NCBI GenBank assembly: GCA_965249035.1
Contig: CBDFKV010000006.1
Span: forward strand, 62,001 to 126,000
Source of the DNA: CBDFKV01 sp965249035
Lineage (GTDB): Bacteria > Pseudomonadota > Gammaproteobacteria > Arenicellales > Poriferihabitantaceae
Direction of reading: 5' to 3'
Length of the DNA stretch: 64,000 bases
Under the pieces are notes generated by a model that was not told where the DNA came from, made no database searches, and was given only the letters and a program-made list of their open reading frames with translations. Position 1 is the stretch's first letter. Each line of letters begins with the position of its first letter. Positions 16,901-26,055 of this stretch are shown piece after piece. The position numbers were made by a program, and so were the translations under genes.

Positions 16901-17923
16901 GTGGAAAACGTACTGAAACAATTCAAAGATCAAGTAGTTCTGGTGACAGGCGCGACTGGCTTTACCGGAATGACGCTGGTTCGAAAACTCGCCAAAGCTG
17001 GAGCGGTTTTGCGTGCCATTGCCCGCGACTCCTCTAATTTGGAACCGTTATCTGACCTCGATATCGAGTGGTTTCGGGGTGAAATTTGGGACGAAGCGGT
17101 GCTTAATAAGGCGGCCGAAGGCGTACATTATATTTTCCATGTGGCCGCTGCGTTCAACGAAGAAAAGGCAAGCGACGAAGATTACCGCAAGGTGCATTTA
17201 TACAGCACCCAAATCCTAGCCAAAGCGGTTCATGATCAGCCACAGTTTAAGCGATTTTTGCATGTGTCTACGGTTGGAGTACACGGCCATATCGAAATCG
17301 ATCGTGCCGATGAAACCTATCGTTTCTCCCCTGGTGATGGCTATCAACGCACCAAGCTTGAAGGTGAGCAATGGTTACAGGAATACGCCGCTGAGACCGG
17401 CTTATCTTATAGTGTCGTCCGCCCGACACCGATTTATGGGCCAGGCGACAAGCGCTTGCTGAAGTTTTTTAAAATGGCCGACAAAGGCTTCACCCTGATG
17501 CTCGGCGGTGGCAAAGGTATGTACCACCTGGTGCACGTTGAAGATTTAGTCAATGTCTTTTTGCTCGCGGCCACCAAGCCCGAAGCAGAAGGAGAAATAT
17601 TTATCGGCGCGGCGGATGAACCCATTTCTATCATTGAGATGGGTCAAGTGATTGGCCGCGCAATTGGCAAAAAGCCTCGGGTGATACGACTTCCGATCTG
17701 GCCTTTCTTCATGGCTGCGGACGTCAGCAAGGCTGTTTGCACGCCGCTTGGCATCCAACCACCGATCTATCGTCGCCGTGTCGGCTTTTACACCAAAGAC
17801 CGCCAATTCGATAATTCTAAAATCCGCAACGTACTCGGCTATACGCCGATTTACGATAATGAAACTGGCTTGAAAGAAACCGCTGAGTGGTATCAATCAG
17901 AAGGCTTGATCAGCAAATCTTAA
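16901..17923 (+). CDS. NAD-dependent epimerase/dehydratase family protein
   Basis: 340-residue extended short-chain dehydrogenase. It shows the Rossmann motif VTGATGFTGMTLVRKL (about residues 14-29) and the catalytic YQRTK (Tyr and Lys four apart) preceded by a Ser-containing VSTVGVHG. RPTPIYGPGD is the usual substrate-side loop. It probably acts on a nucleotide sugar or a related precursor. The start codon is GTG; no closer ATG keeps the first beta strand. It is the first gene of a seven-gene plus-strand series and lies 19 bp before a pyruvyl-transferase-family gene. Confidence 0.86.
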   Translation: MENVLKQFKDQVVLVTGATGFTGMTLVRKLAKAGAVLRAIARDSSNLEPLSDLDIEWFRGEIWDEAVLNKAAEGVHYIFHVAAAFNEEKASDEDYRKVHLYSTQILAKAVHDQPQFKRFLHVSTVGVHGHIEIDRADETYRFSPGDGYQRTKLEGEQWLQEYAAETGLSYSVVRPTPIYGPGDKRLLKFFKMADKGFTLMLGGGKGMYHLVHVEDLVNVFLLAATKPEAEGEIFIGAADEPISIIEMGQVIGRAIGKKPRVIRLPIWPFFMAADVSKAVCTPLGIQPPIYRRRVGFYTKDRQFDNSKIRNVLGYTPIYDNETGLKETAEWYQSEGLISKS

Positions 17924-17942
17924 CCTCTACCCCGACTTCCCT

Positions 17943-19109
17943 ATGAAACGCATTACCATCCTCGGTAACAATTCCGGCCGTAACGCAGGCGATATGGCCA
18001 TATTAGGCAACATGTTGCGCGACATCACTGAGCTGTATCAAGACGTTGAATTTCTGGTGCCCACCACCAACGCCAAATACATTAACGAGCAATTTTCACG
18101 TTTTGGGGTAAAAGCGGTACCGATGATGCCCTGGAATCTCTCGGTTAAAAACCTCGGTTTGCCGATGTATCGGGCGATGACTAATACCGACCTGATTCTA
18201 ATCTGCGATAACATCTTGTTTGATCGCAAATTTTATAACCCCTTGTTTAATAATCTGTTTACTATTTCAATGTTCGCTCCCGCTGCCAAACGCAAAGGCA
18301 TCCCGATCATGTTATATAACGTCTCGGTTGGGCCGATTGATTTCCCGTATGGTAAAAAGGCGATCCAAAAGGTATTAGACGCAACCGACTTAGTGGTCAC
18401 GCGTGATCATGCCACCAAAGAGATTTTTGACAAGCTGGATCTGGACTATCCTGAAATCCATATCCACGCTGATTGTGCGCTCAACACCGTACCGCCCAGC
18501 GATGAAACTCTTAACAAAATCATCGCTGACGAGGGGCTGTTCACCAACCCCAATGGCACCGTTGGCTTTAACGTCAACGCCTATATCGACAATTGGAGCA
18601 TGGATGGTACGTATTCACGTGACGATTTCTGTAATGATATTTCTGGCGCTGCCGATCGAGTCATTGAAGACCTAGATGTTGATGTCTTATTTATTGTTAC
18701 TCAGATTATGGACATCAAGGTCACTCAAGAAACCATCGCCAAAATGAAACATCAAGATCGGGTCAAGATGTTTACCAATGAGAAGCACAACTACGAAGTC
18801 ATTACCGGCATCGTTAACCGCCTTGAGTTACATAACGGTTTGCGCACGCATCCACTGATATTCAGCGCCGCAATGCACGTCCCAATGATCGGACTAACCT
18901 CTTACCCCAAATCAACTGGGTTTTTACGCACGGTTGGCATGGAAGATTGGCAAGTGCCGTTTGCTGATTTGACTGCCGACTCACTGGCGGCACAAATCAA
19001 AAAGCTCTGGGCGGTACGCGGTGAAGTATCTAAAAAACTAGCTCCCCAAGCCGAACGTGAAAAAGCCAAAGCGAAAAAGACGGCAACGTTTTTAGAACGG
19101 TATTTCTAG
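17943..19109 (+). CDS. Polysaccharide pyruvyl transferase family protein
   Basis: 388-residue protein with the N-terminal glycine-rich ILGNNSGRNAGDMAILGNM, in which N-x-GD is the family fingerprint, and later VSVGPIDFPYGKK and RTHPLIFSAAMHVPMIGL. Members usually add ketal pyruvate from PEP to sugars of surface polymers; some have been recruited to other reactions. It follows an epimerase and precedes a flippase-like membrane protein in the same operon. This is consistent with a decorated glycan or glycolipid. A Lys/Ala-rich basic tail (AEREKAKAKK) is notable. Confidence 0.83.
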   Translation: MKRITILGNNSGRNAGDMAILGNMLRDITELYQDVEFLVPTTNAKYINEQFSRFGVKAVPMMPWNLSVKNLGLPMYRAMTNTDLILICDNILFDRKFYNPLFNNLFTISMFAPAAKRKGIPIMLYNVSVGPIDFPYGKKAIQKVLDATDLVVTRDHATKEIFDKLDLDYPEIHIHADCALNTVPPSDETLNKIIADEGLFTNPNGTVGFNVNAYIDNWSMDGTYSRDDFCNDISGAADRVIEDLDVDVLFIVTQIMDIKVTQETIAKMKHQDRVKMFTNEKHNYEVITGIVNRLELHNGLRTHPLIFSAAMHVPMIGLTSYPKSTGFLRTVGMEDWQVPFADLTADSLAAQIKKLWAVRGEVSKKLAPQAEREKAKAKKTATFLERYF

Positions 19110-19142
19110 AGTATCGTTTATCACTCGACTTATTGATTAACT

Positions 19143-20126
19143 ATGTCGAATAAGCGACTGTTTTTCCTTCTAAAACTAGCCATTAGTATTGGCTTGGTTG
19201 CCTATGTGATCCACAAGACAGGGCTTGACACTTCTGGCGGCCGTTCGAAAATTTGGGACATATTGAAAGGCGTTAATCCCCTCTTTTTCGGCTTGTCACT
19301 GCTGGTCGGCGTGTTGCTCAACGTGACCAGTTCTTGGCGCTGGCGCATATTGCTTTTATCGAAAAATCTGGACGTCAGCTTATGGCGCCTACTCGCCTAC
19401 TATTACATTGGTCGATTTTTCAACATGTTCATGCCAACCAGCATGGGTGGCGACGTAGCGCGAGTTTGGGACTTAGGCAAACACACGGGCGATAATTATG
19501 AAGCGCTCGCTTCAGTGTTTATGGAACGATTTATCGGCATGGTCGTCCTTGCGGGGGTATCAGGCATTGTGCTGCTGTTTCATGATACCCACTTACCGAT
19601 AATTACCAACAGCTTGCTATTTGTGATTGCACTGGTCGTGTTTGTCTTATTACTAGTATTTAACAAAGGCTTATTCAATTTTTTCCAACGCGTTCTGGCA
19701 CGCATACACCCTCTGTTTGGACAATTATTTGAAAAGTTAGAGAGAGTCCACGACGCCATTTACTCGTATAAAAACAACAAGGCCACCCTTGCCTATGTCG
19801 TGTTGATATCGACTTCATTCTACGCACTTGCCGTCATTAATGTATGGATTAGCGCGCGTGCTTTTAGCGTTGATGTCGCTTTTTACGACATGTTGTTGGC
19901 AGTCCCCGCGATTATGCTGATCATGAATTTGCCTGTATCTATCGGCGGTTTGGGATTGATGGAAGCCGCCTATACCACCACGTTTGCATTATTTGGCTAC
20001 AGTCCATCTTTGGCTTTATCAACGGCACTACTGATGCGCTTTAAAACCATTGTAAATGCACTGATTGGTGCCGCTATTCATGTGGCTCGGTTGCGCACCA
20101 ACCCGGACAAGCCGCCTCAAGCATAA
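19143..20126 (+). CDS. Flippase-like integral membrane protein (LPG synthase TM / AglD domain)
   Basis: 327-residue protein with about eight membrane helices. The conserved family loops NMFMPTSMGGDVARVWDLG (about residues 98-116) and NLPVSIGGLGLMEAAYTT (about 260-277) identify the UPF0104/AglD-like family. Such proteins act with glycosyltransferases and are thought to move lipid-linked intermediates across the membrane; they lack the catalytic domain of full lysyl-PG synthase. Position between the pyruvyl-transferase-like and acyltransferase genes suggests export or assembly of the operon product. Confidence 0.83.
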   Translation: MSNKRLFFLLKLAISIGLVAYVIHKTGLDTSGGRSKIWDILKGVNPLFFGLSLLVGVLLNVTSSWRWRILLLSKNLDVSLWRLLAYYYIGRFFNMFMPTSMGGDVARVWDLGKHTGDNYEALASVFMERFIGMVVLAGVSGIVLLFHDTHLPIITNSLLFVIALVVFVLLLVFNKGLFNFFQRVLARIHPLFGQLFEKLERVHDAIYSYKNNKATLAYVVLISTSFYALAVINVWISARAFSVDVAFYDMLLAVPAIMLIMNLPVSIGGLGLMEAAYTTTFALFGYSPSLALSTALLMRFKTIVNALIGAAIHVARLRTNPDKPPQA

Positions 20127-20214
20127 GGTTTTAACACCGGCCTACTTTGATGACCTCGCATAACGTTTGTGTCTGTGTTCTAATCTCGCCCACGCGGGGA
20201 TTAAACTAAGGTCA

Positions 20215-20970
20215 ATGAGCGATAACGAACAACACCGCTTTTCAAAGTTTATGGATGATGGCGGCCGTAACTTTGTGCAAAAGTATCAGGACTTGCAAGT
20301 CGGCAATCGCAGCTTCTTGAAGCTCGCGTACTACGAATTTTGTACGACCTTCCTCAACCCACTACAAGGTGCGGCGGGCTTGGCGCTGCGGCACATATTC
20401 TTTCCAAAGCTATTCCAATCAGCCGGTAAAAAAGTAATTTACGGCCATCATCTGGGCTTGCGTAATCCCAGCAGAGTTGCCATCGGAAAAGGCACTGTGG
20501 TGGATGATTTTGTGCAGATTTCAGCGCGTGGGGAAGGTGAGGACAAAATTGAAATTGGCGCTAACGTATTGATTGGCCAAAACTCCCGGCTGCGCACCCG
20601 TGGCGGCAGTATCACCATCGCCGACCAAGTCAATATCGGCCCGGATTGTCATATCGGCACGTCCAGCCAAATCACAATGGGCAGCCATTGCTTACTGGGC
20701 GGACGCTGTTATATCGGTGGGTTAAGCCACGGCTTTGAAGATACCGACACGCCGATGACGGAACAAAAAATGGTCTCTAAAGGCGGCGTTACACTGGGCG
20801 ACGATGTCTGGTTGGGCGCACACGTCATTGTCAATGACGGAGTCTCTATTGGCAAAGGCGCGATTATCGGTGCTGGCTCAGTCGTCACCCACGACATTCC
20901 TGAATTCGCCATTGCTCTTGGCTCGCCGGCAAAAGTCGTCAGAACCCGCAATCAACCGCAAACAGACTGA
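20215..20970 (+). CDS. Left-handed beta-helix (hexapeptide) acyltransferase
   Basis: 251-residue protein of the maltose/galactoside acetyltransferase-like class. Hexapeptide repeats run from about residue 75 to 235 (for example IEIGANVLIGQNSRL, INIGPDCHIGTSS, VTLGDDVWLGAHVIVNDGV, IGKGAIIGAGSVVT). The catalytic His is probably in IGGLSHGFED. An N-terminal amphipathic region may touch the membrane. An upstream TTG would add 16 residues; the ATG is preferred because AAGG lies just before it. Its last codon overlaps the next start (TGATG), implying coupled translation. The acyl donor and sugar acceptor are unknown. Confidence 0.83.
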   Translation: MSDNEQHRFSKFMDDGGRNFVQKYQDLQVGNRSFLKLAYYEFCTTFLNPLQGAAGLALRHIFFPKLFQSAGKKVIYGHHLGLRNPSRVAIGKGTVVDDFVQISARGEGEDKIEIGANVLIGQNSRLRTRGGSITIADQVNIGPDCHIGTSSQITMGSHCLLGGRCYIGGLSHGFEDTDTPMTEQKMVSKGGVTLGDDVWLGAHVIVNDGVSIGKGAIIGAGSVVTHDIPEFAIALGSPAKVVRTRNQPQTD

Positions 20971-22835
20971 TGCTCGCTCGCTTAACTGGTCGTAATCTTG
21001 TTATTTTGGTACTAGTAGCGATCGCCAGCTTGACGATCTATTCGTATTTGACCTCACGTGCTTTTATAAAACTGCGCGTGGATTCGGGTGAGACCCCCCT
21101 ATTCCGCATTTACTGGAAAAGTGATGATCAACCTAATTACACCGATGCGCAGTCAAAGATCATTCAGATTTATCCCCAAAAACATAATTACGCGGCACCC
21201 TTAGCTGATTTCAGCAATGTTGATAGCCTGCGCATCGACCCCACTACTTCAGAAGGCTACTTTCGAATTACAGAAATATCCATTTACCAAAGTGGATTCG
21301 GTCCCGCAAGGATTTTTGGCAAAGCGCTGGACGACTTAAAAGCACTGCAAGGTGTCGCCCTTATCAGTCGAGATAAGAAAGGCTTGGTTTACAAACCATC
21401 GGGCTGGGACTCTCAGTTTGAATACCGTTTCAAATTTCTACCCGAGAACGACACTTTGTGGACAGCCATTTGGCAGTGTTCTTTACTCGCGCTCGCACTG
21501 TGGTTATTAGTTCAATACTTCCCAAGGGTTGCACGCGACTATCAGTTTGTTCCTTATGCAATGATGCTGATCATGGGGCTCATCACCACCATGGCAATCA
21601 TCAGCCGCCCTCACGCACACCCCGATGAACACGCCCATTTGCAGGCAGCTCTGTATTTTGAAAATACTAATACACTACCGGCAGCCTGCGAAAAGGACAC
21701 GCTAAAAACCTATACCAACTATGGCACATCGCGACTTAATACCGATGAAATCACCTATTACCTTGCTGGCAAGTACTTAAAGTTACTGGATATAGTACCT
21801 ACAGACTTTTATCTGAAATTACGTAGCTTTAATTTACTGCTATTTGCGATATTGCTGGGGATCGCCATCACACGTCCTGCGGCACGGCTACTGTTTCTGC
21901 CGGTGTTGATTTCACCGCAAGTCTGGTACTTGTTTTCCTATTTCAATTCAGATGCTTTTGCGCTGTTCACTGCCCTGCTGGTAGGGTATCAGGTCGCTTG
22001 CCCCAACACTTTATTTCGGCGCTTAATCACCTCAGAACAACTCGCTCGCTTCTGGCCAGCGCTGCTAGGTCTTGGTCTGTTATTCAGCCTGGTATTGATC
22101 ACCAAGAAAAACTACTACTTCTTTACCCTATTTCTGCTTGGCGCCGCTGGCGTATTCGCTTGGCAGTATCGCAATCAACGTGCCGTTCTAGCTCAGGCCG
22201 GAAAGCCCATCGCCCTAGTTGCCGTGGGTGCCGCCGCACTATTCTCCCTATGGGTTGCCAGCCTACACGCGATATACCCGAATGATCGTGAAGCAGCGAT
22301 CATGGAGTGTCGCGAACAAACTGCCGAGACCAAATACAAGCCCAGCACACCGATTGAAGACAAATATTGGTCCCTCAGCCTGGATGAACGCGATATCGAC
22401 ATTCTGACCATGATTGGCTATGGCTGGCCAAAACAAGTATTCAAGTCGATGTTCGGAAACTATGCCTATGTCGCCTTACCCGGTAGTCCGCTGTATTACC
22501 AGATACTAGCCACGCTACTAAGTGTGCTCTGTTTATACTTGATTTATGCGGCCATTCGTTTTGGCAACAACACCCAGCGGCTACTTTTGCTGGGCGCTGG
22601 TGCATTATTTGCGGCGTTAGTCGCCATCACCATTTATAAATCTTGGACGGTCGATTATCAGCCGCAGGGGCGTTATTACTTTGCCATGATCCCCATACTC
22701 GGAACGCTGATGGCCTGGATGCGCTCAAGTGTTAACCCCTTGGTTTTAACCCCCATTATCGCTGCGATGATGTCATTGGGAATCTATTCCTTCATCACCA
22801 TCGCACTGTTGGAAATCACCAAATACACGCTGTGA
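20970..22835 (+). CDS. Polytopic membrane protein, DUF2142/GT-C-like putative glycosyltransferase
   Basis: 621-residue protein with an N-terminal helix, a soluble extracytoplasmic part (about residues 30-160) and about ten further membrane helices. After the second helix comes SRPHAHPDEHAHLQAA, the acidic loop typical of GT-C transferases using lipid-linked sugars and of DUF2142 proteins. It overlaps both neighbours by one base (TGATG), so the three genes are probably translated together. I infer a polyprenyl-phosphate-sugar-dependent transferase, without knowing donor or acceptor. Confidence 0.72.
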   Translation: MLARLTGRNLVILVLVAIASLTIYSYLTSRAFIKLRVDSGETPLFRIYWKSDDQPNYTDAQSKIIQIYPQKHNYAAPLADFSNVDSLRIDPTTSEGYFRITEISIYQSGFGPARIFGKALDDLKALQGVALISRDKKGLVYKPSGWDSQFEYRFKFLPENDTLWTAIWQCSLLALALWLLVQYFPRVARDYQFVPYAMMLIMGLITTMAIISRPHAHPDEHAHLQAALYFENTNTLPAACEKDTLKTYTNYGTSRLNTDEITYYLAGKYLKLLDIVPTDFYLKLRSFNLLLFAILLGIAITRPAARLLFLPVLISPQVWYLFSYFNSDAFALFTALLVGYQVACPNTLFRRLITSEQLARFWPALLGLGLLFSLVLITKKNYYFFTLFLLGAAGVFAWQYRNQRAVLAQAGKPIALVAVGAAALFSLWVASLHAIYPNDREAAIMECREQTAETKYKPSTPIEDKYWSLSLDERDIDILTMIGYGWPKQVFKSMFGNYAYVALPGSPLYYQILATLLSVLCLYLIYAAIRFGNNTQRLLLLGAGALFAALVAITIYKSWTVDYQPQGRYYFAMIPILGTLMAWMRSSVNPLVLTPIIAAMMSLGIYSFITIALLEITKYTL

Positions 22836-24166
22836 TGACCGCACCCTCCCCCCTATTAGCGGTGGCTTTCCGCGAACCCGACCTGTGCGCGCGCAGCGGC
22901 ACTTGTGTCGGTGTTTGTCCTGAAGACGCGATCACACTCGACGACCAATACTATCCCGTATTAGATGAATCGCGTTGTACCGAATGCGGTGAGTGCGGCC
23001 GCGTTTGCCCCGGCGGTGCGGTTGATTTTCAGGCGCTCAGTCAATCCAGTTTTGGGGTTGACGATGACAACAGTTTTGACGGACATATTGACCATGCCTA
23101 TGTGGGTCACGCTGCCAATGAAACCGTTCACGAACTCGGCACCGGTGGCGGCATCATCACCGCTTTAGCGGCTTTCCTACTGGATCAAGGTGAAGTCGAC
23201 GGCGTAGTCGTCACTCGCATGCGGGCCGACAAACCCTGGATGGGCGAGCCCTTCATCGCCCACGATAGCACGTCTTTGATGCAAAGCCAGGGCTCGCGCT
23301 ATACCATCATCCCGCTCAACCAGATGATCAAAACAATCAAAGCCAGCCAAGGCAAAACCGCCGTGGTCGCGCTACCGTGTCACATCCATGGGCTGCGCAA
23401 AGCGATGCAACATGATGATGAGCTACGTGACAAAATCCCCTACCTGCTCGGTACGTTTTGTGGCGGCGCGTTAGAGCCAGTGGTGGTGCCTGAATTGCTG
23501 CGAACCAAGCATATCCCGCTCGACTCCATCACCGATTTTCAATTCCGTGGCGGCGAATGGCCCGGACAAATGCGCGCGGTGTTTGCCGATAAACCACCCC
23601 AAGCCGTGCACTATTCCAATTACAAAGACGGCGCCTACAATTACCTGATCGGCATTTATCTGCCCAAACGCTGTCAGATTTGCTACGACGGCTCTAATCT
23701 GTTTGCCGATGTCGCGGTGGGTGATGCCTGGACCAAATCCGAAGATGGCAGCTATAAATTCAAGTCACAATCACGTGTCATGGTGCGTAGCAAAAGTGGC
23801 CAAGCGCTGCTTGAAGCCGCACAAAATTCCGGCGTCTTAGTTTTGGAGGACGTCAGTAGTGACCCCAGCTATAAAACCCATAAAATGCGCACGCAACGCA
23901 AAGGCATGAATGCCCCACTCCGAGTGGCGCGCTGGCAAGCCAAGGGTTTACCCGTGCCAGAATATGATCGCCCAACACCCGAATCCACCACCAAAGAACG
24001 CCTCGGCGAACGGCTGGTCTCGTCCTTTTTGTGGACGGGACAATATCCGTGGCTGCGCTACAGCATTACCAAGCTACTCACTTCCAAAGCGATGGTGCCA
24101 TTGATCAAGCTGCGCTTATGGCGCAAGAAACGTAAATATCAAAAACGCTCATCCGCCCGAAGCTAA
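22835..24166 (+). CDS. FrhB-like iron-sulfur flavoprotein (F420 hydrogenase beta subunit family)
   Basis: 443-residue protein with two N-terminal 4Fe-4S motifs (CARSGTCVGVCPEDAIT and CTECGECGRVCPGG). The FrhB N- and C-terminal domains follow, including LGTGGGIITALAAFLL, VVALPCHIHGLRKA, LGTFCGGALEP and FADVAVGDAW. In bacteria such proteins are common in exopolysaccharide clusters beside pyruvyl-transferase-family genes, with no F420 involved; their reaction there is not known. A GTG one codon earlier is possible; the ATG that overlaps the previous stop is chosen. The C-terminus is strongly basic (RLWRKKRKYQKRS). Confidence 0.83.
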   Translation: MTAPSPLLAVAFREPDLCARSGTCVGVCPEDAITLDDQYYPVLDESRCTECGECGRVCPGGAVDFQALSQSSFGVDDDNSFDGHIDHAYVGHAANETVHELGTGGGIITALAAFLLDQGEVDGVVVTRMRADKPWMGEPFIAHDSTSLMQSQGSRYTIIPLNQMIKTIKASQGKTAVVALPCHIHGLRKAMQHDDELRDKIPYLLGTFCGGALEPVVVPELLRTKHIPLDSITDFQFRGGEWPGQMRAVFADKPPQAVHYSNYKDGAYNYLIGIYLPKRCQICYDGSNLFADVAVGDAWTKSEDGSYKFKSQSRVMVRSKSGQALLEAAQNSGVLVLEDVSSDPSYKTHKMRTQRKGMNAPLRVARWQAKGLPVPEYDRPTPESTTKERLGERLVSSFLWTGQYPWLRYSITKLLTSKAMVPLIKLRLWRKKRKYQKRSSARS

Positions 24167-25032
24167 TGCGACATTGTGACTCCCCCCAAAAAGCCAAACG
24201 CTGGTGTAACAAACAACGTAAGGCCGGTAAAAATATCGGCTTTGTCGCGACCATGGGTGCGCTGCATGCCGGTCATTTAGCGCTAGTTGAACGCGCTCGC
24301 ACAGACAATGATCTGGTCGTTGCCAGCATTTTTGTCAATCCACTACAGTTCAATAACGCAGCAGACCTGAAAAAATATCCACGTGATCAAGCCGGAGATT
24401 TCGACATGCTCAAAGCCAGCGGCACCGACATGGTCTTTACCGGCGAAGTCGCTGACTTCTTCCCCGATGCCGAAGACATCAGCACCTTCAAGCCAGCCGA
24501 CGCCGGCATTGAAGCACAAGGGCTGGAGGGCGCGTTCCGACCCGGACATTTTGAAGGCGTGCGCGAAATCGTCTCGCGCCTGTTTCAAACCGTCGGCGCT
24601 TGCCGCGCCTACTTCGGCCAAAAGGATTTTCAGCAAACCTTAGTGGTTAAACGCTTGGCTGCCGACCTCAAGCAAGAGCAAGACTTAGCCATCACTGTTG
24701 TCGTGTGCCCCACCGTTCGCGCTGAATCCGGCTTGGCGCTGTCTTCTCGGAATCAACGTTTAAGTGATGAGCAAAAAACCATCGCCATCCAAATCCATCA
24801 AGCTTTACTCGCTGCTAAAGCCGCTTGGCAATCCGGCGAGCGCAATGGCACTATGCTGAGCAAAATCATGCGTAACATGCTGGGGCACCCTCAATTTACG
24901 ATTGAATACGCTGAAATACGCGACCCAGAGCATTGGACAGCGGAAACACCAAAGCAACCATTAAAAGCTGCCCAAGCCTTGATCGCAGCAGAGATTGGTG
25001 GTGTGCGGCTGATCGATAATCTGCGTCTATAG
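24166..25032 (+). CDS. panC: Pantothenate synthetase (pantoate--beta-alanine ligase)
   Basis: 288-residue full-length PanC homologue. ATP-dependent joining of pantoate and beta-alanine is the known family reaction. Motifs are TMGALHAGHLALVERA (the nucleotidyltransferase HxGH), IFVNPLQFN, FRPGHFEGVREIVSRLF, YFGQKDFQQ and the KMSKS-like LALSSRNQRLS, so the active site looks complete. The ATG overlaps the stop of the FrhB-like gene by one base, so it belongs to the glycan operon. No panB or panD is nearby, which is unusual. It may be the cell's only PanC, or a paralogue that makes an amide on an operon product. Confidence 0.88.
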   Translation: MRHCDSPQKAKRWCNKQRKAGKNIGFVATMGALHAGHLALVERARTDNDLVVASIFVNPLQFNNAADLKKYPRDQAGDFDMLKASGTDMVFTGEVADFFPDAEDISTFKPADAGIEAQGLEGAFRPGHFEGVREIVSRLFQTVGACRAYFGQKDFQQTLVVKRLAADLKQEQDLAITVVVCPTVRAESGLALSSRNQRLSDEQKTIAIQIHQALLAAKAAWQSGERNGTMLSKIMRNMLGHPQFTIEYAEIRDPEHWTAETPKQPLKAAQALIAAEIGGVRLIDNLRL

Positions 25033-25527
25033 GTTTAGGCGAATACTACTCTGACCTACTAATAGTGAACACATTGCGGCTGAAGTGTCGATAGCAAAAC
25101 GCCCCATCTGTCTTTGCGAGGAGCGTAGCGACGCGGCAATCTAAAGTGCACTTTATAAACCAACAGATCGCCGCACTACGCTCGCGATGACCATTGCTTA
25201 CTTGGTCGACATTTTACTGCTGGATTAGTAGCAAGATTGATTCTGAACTATTGAAAAATTCTTGGAACGCCTCTAGGCTTGGTATAAATCCTGCTATATT
25301 TGTGCTCAGCATCAACGCTAGGTGACCCTCAGCCCCGATGAAGAAGAAGTTGTTACTTGAATAGCTCTGTATGCTGACTACGTAGAAAATCACGAACTTC
25401 GTGATACCCAAGCACCTAGTAAACTTTTGATTAATTTTTAGGTAATAAGCTGACTTATGATCGGCATACCTACAAAAATTATGCCGACTAGTTAGCTGGG
25501 TTATTATGTTGTTAGAGGATAAGAAGA
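25033..25527. other. Gene-free region with a dispersed repeat and a palindrome
   Basis: About 495 bp without a credible gene. It holds a copy of a dispersed repeat described separately, and at 25389-25405 the palindrome ATCACGAA-C-TTCGTGAT. An AGAGGATAAGAAG ribosome site for the next gene lies at the right end. The base composition is more AT-rich than in the operon on the left. Confidence 0.6.
25094..25345. repeat. Dispersed repeat, copy 1
   Basis: The core GCGACGCGGCAATCT (25128-25142), followed after 16 bp by AACCAACAGATCGCCGC and CTACGCTCGCGA, is shared with a second copy near 37.1 kb in the same order. Similarity then continues in diverged form for about 150 bp (for example TACTTGGTCGACATTT against CTATTTGGTTGATATTT). 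The GC-rich blocks are roughly inverted relative to each other, so the element could fold as a hairpin. It resembles the widespread CATTGCGAGGAGCG-type intergenic repeats. Confidence 0.75.
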
Positions 25528-26007
25528 ATGGTCGACGAATGGCGATGGGATATCTTCGAGCAAATTGTCGAACGAAAGGCAGATGCCTCCTTCATCTACG
25601 AGGATGACGTTGTAGTTGCCTTCATGGATACAAATCCAGTAAATAGAGGACATGCACTGGTAGTTCCACGCAAGACGATTCGATGGCTCGTGGATCTAGA
25701 TGACAAGACCGCAGCGCATATGTTCGTGGTAGCTCGTCGCATTGCCGTCGCCATCTCTGAGACGAACATAAAGTGCGAAGGCATCAATCTGTTCTTGGCA
25801 GATCGAGAACAGGGTGGCCAGGAAGTATTCCATGTTCATCTACATGTCACACCCCGGTATGCTGGGGATGGATTTAGGTTCCACTATAACGATGACTATG
25901 GGAAGCCTATTCGTCGAGAAGAGTTGGACTTTGCTGCTTCAGAGATAAGGGATGCAATGAATGGATGGAAATTAGCTTCTAACAATGAGGTCGAACGGAT
26001 CGGCTAA
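25528..26007 (+). CDS. HIT-family nucleotide hydrolase/transferase
   Basis: 159-residue histidine-triad protein with the catalytic HVHLHVTPRY near residue 108 and the upstream VVAFMDTNPVNRGHALVVPRK region. Family members hydrolyse adenosine phosphoramidates or dinucleoside polyphosphates. A C-terminal extension of about 30 residues follows the domain. The gene has a clear AGAGGATAAG ribosome site, lower GC than the preceding operon and an unrelated NYN-domain gene 48 bp downstream. An imperfect GAACGG/CCGTTC stem spans its stop codon. Acquisition by transfer is possible. Confidence 0.88.
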   Translation: MVDEWRWDIFEQIVERKADASFIYEDDVVVAFMDTNPVNRGHALVVPRKTIRWLVDLDDKTAAHMFVVARRIAVAISETNIKCEGINLFLADREQGGQEVFHVHLHVTPRYAGDGFRFHYNDDYGKPIRREELDFAASEIRDAMNGWKLASNNEVERIG

Positions 26008-26055
26008 TCGCTGACCGTTCACCTCCGACATTAGTAACTCAAGCAACCCAAGTCT

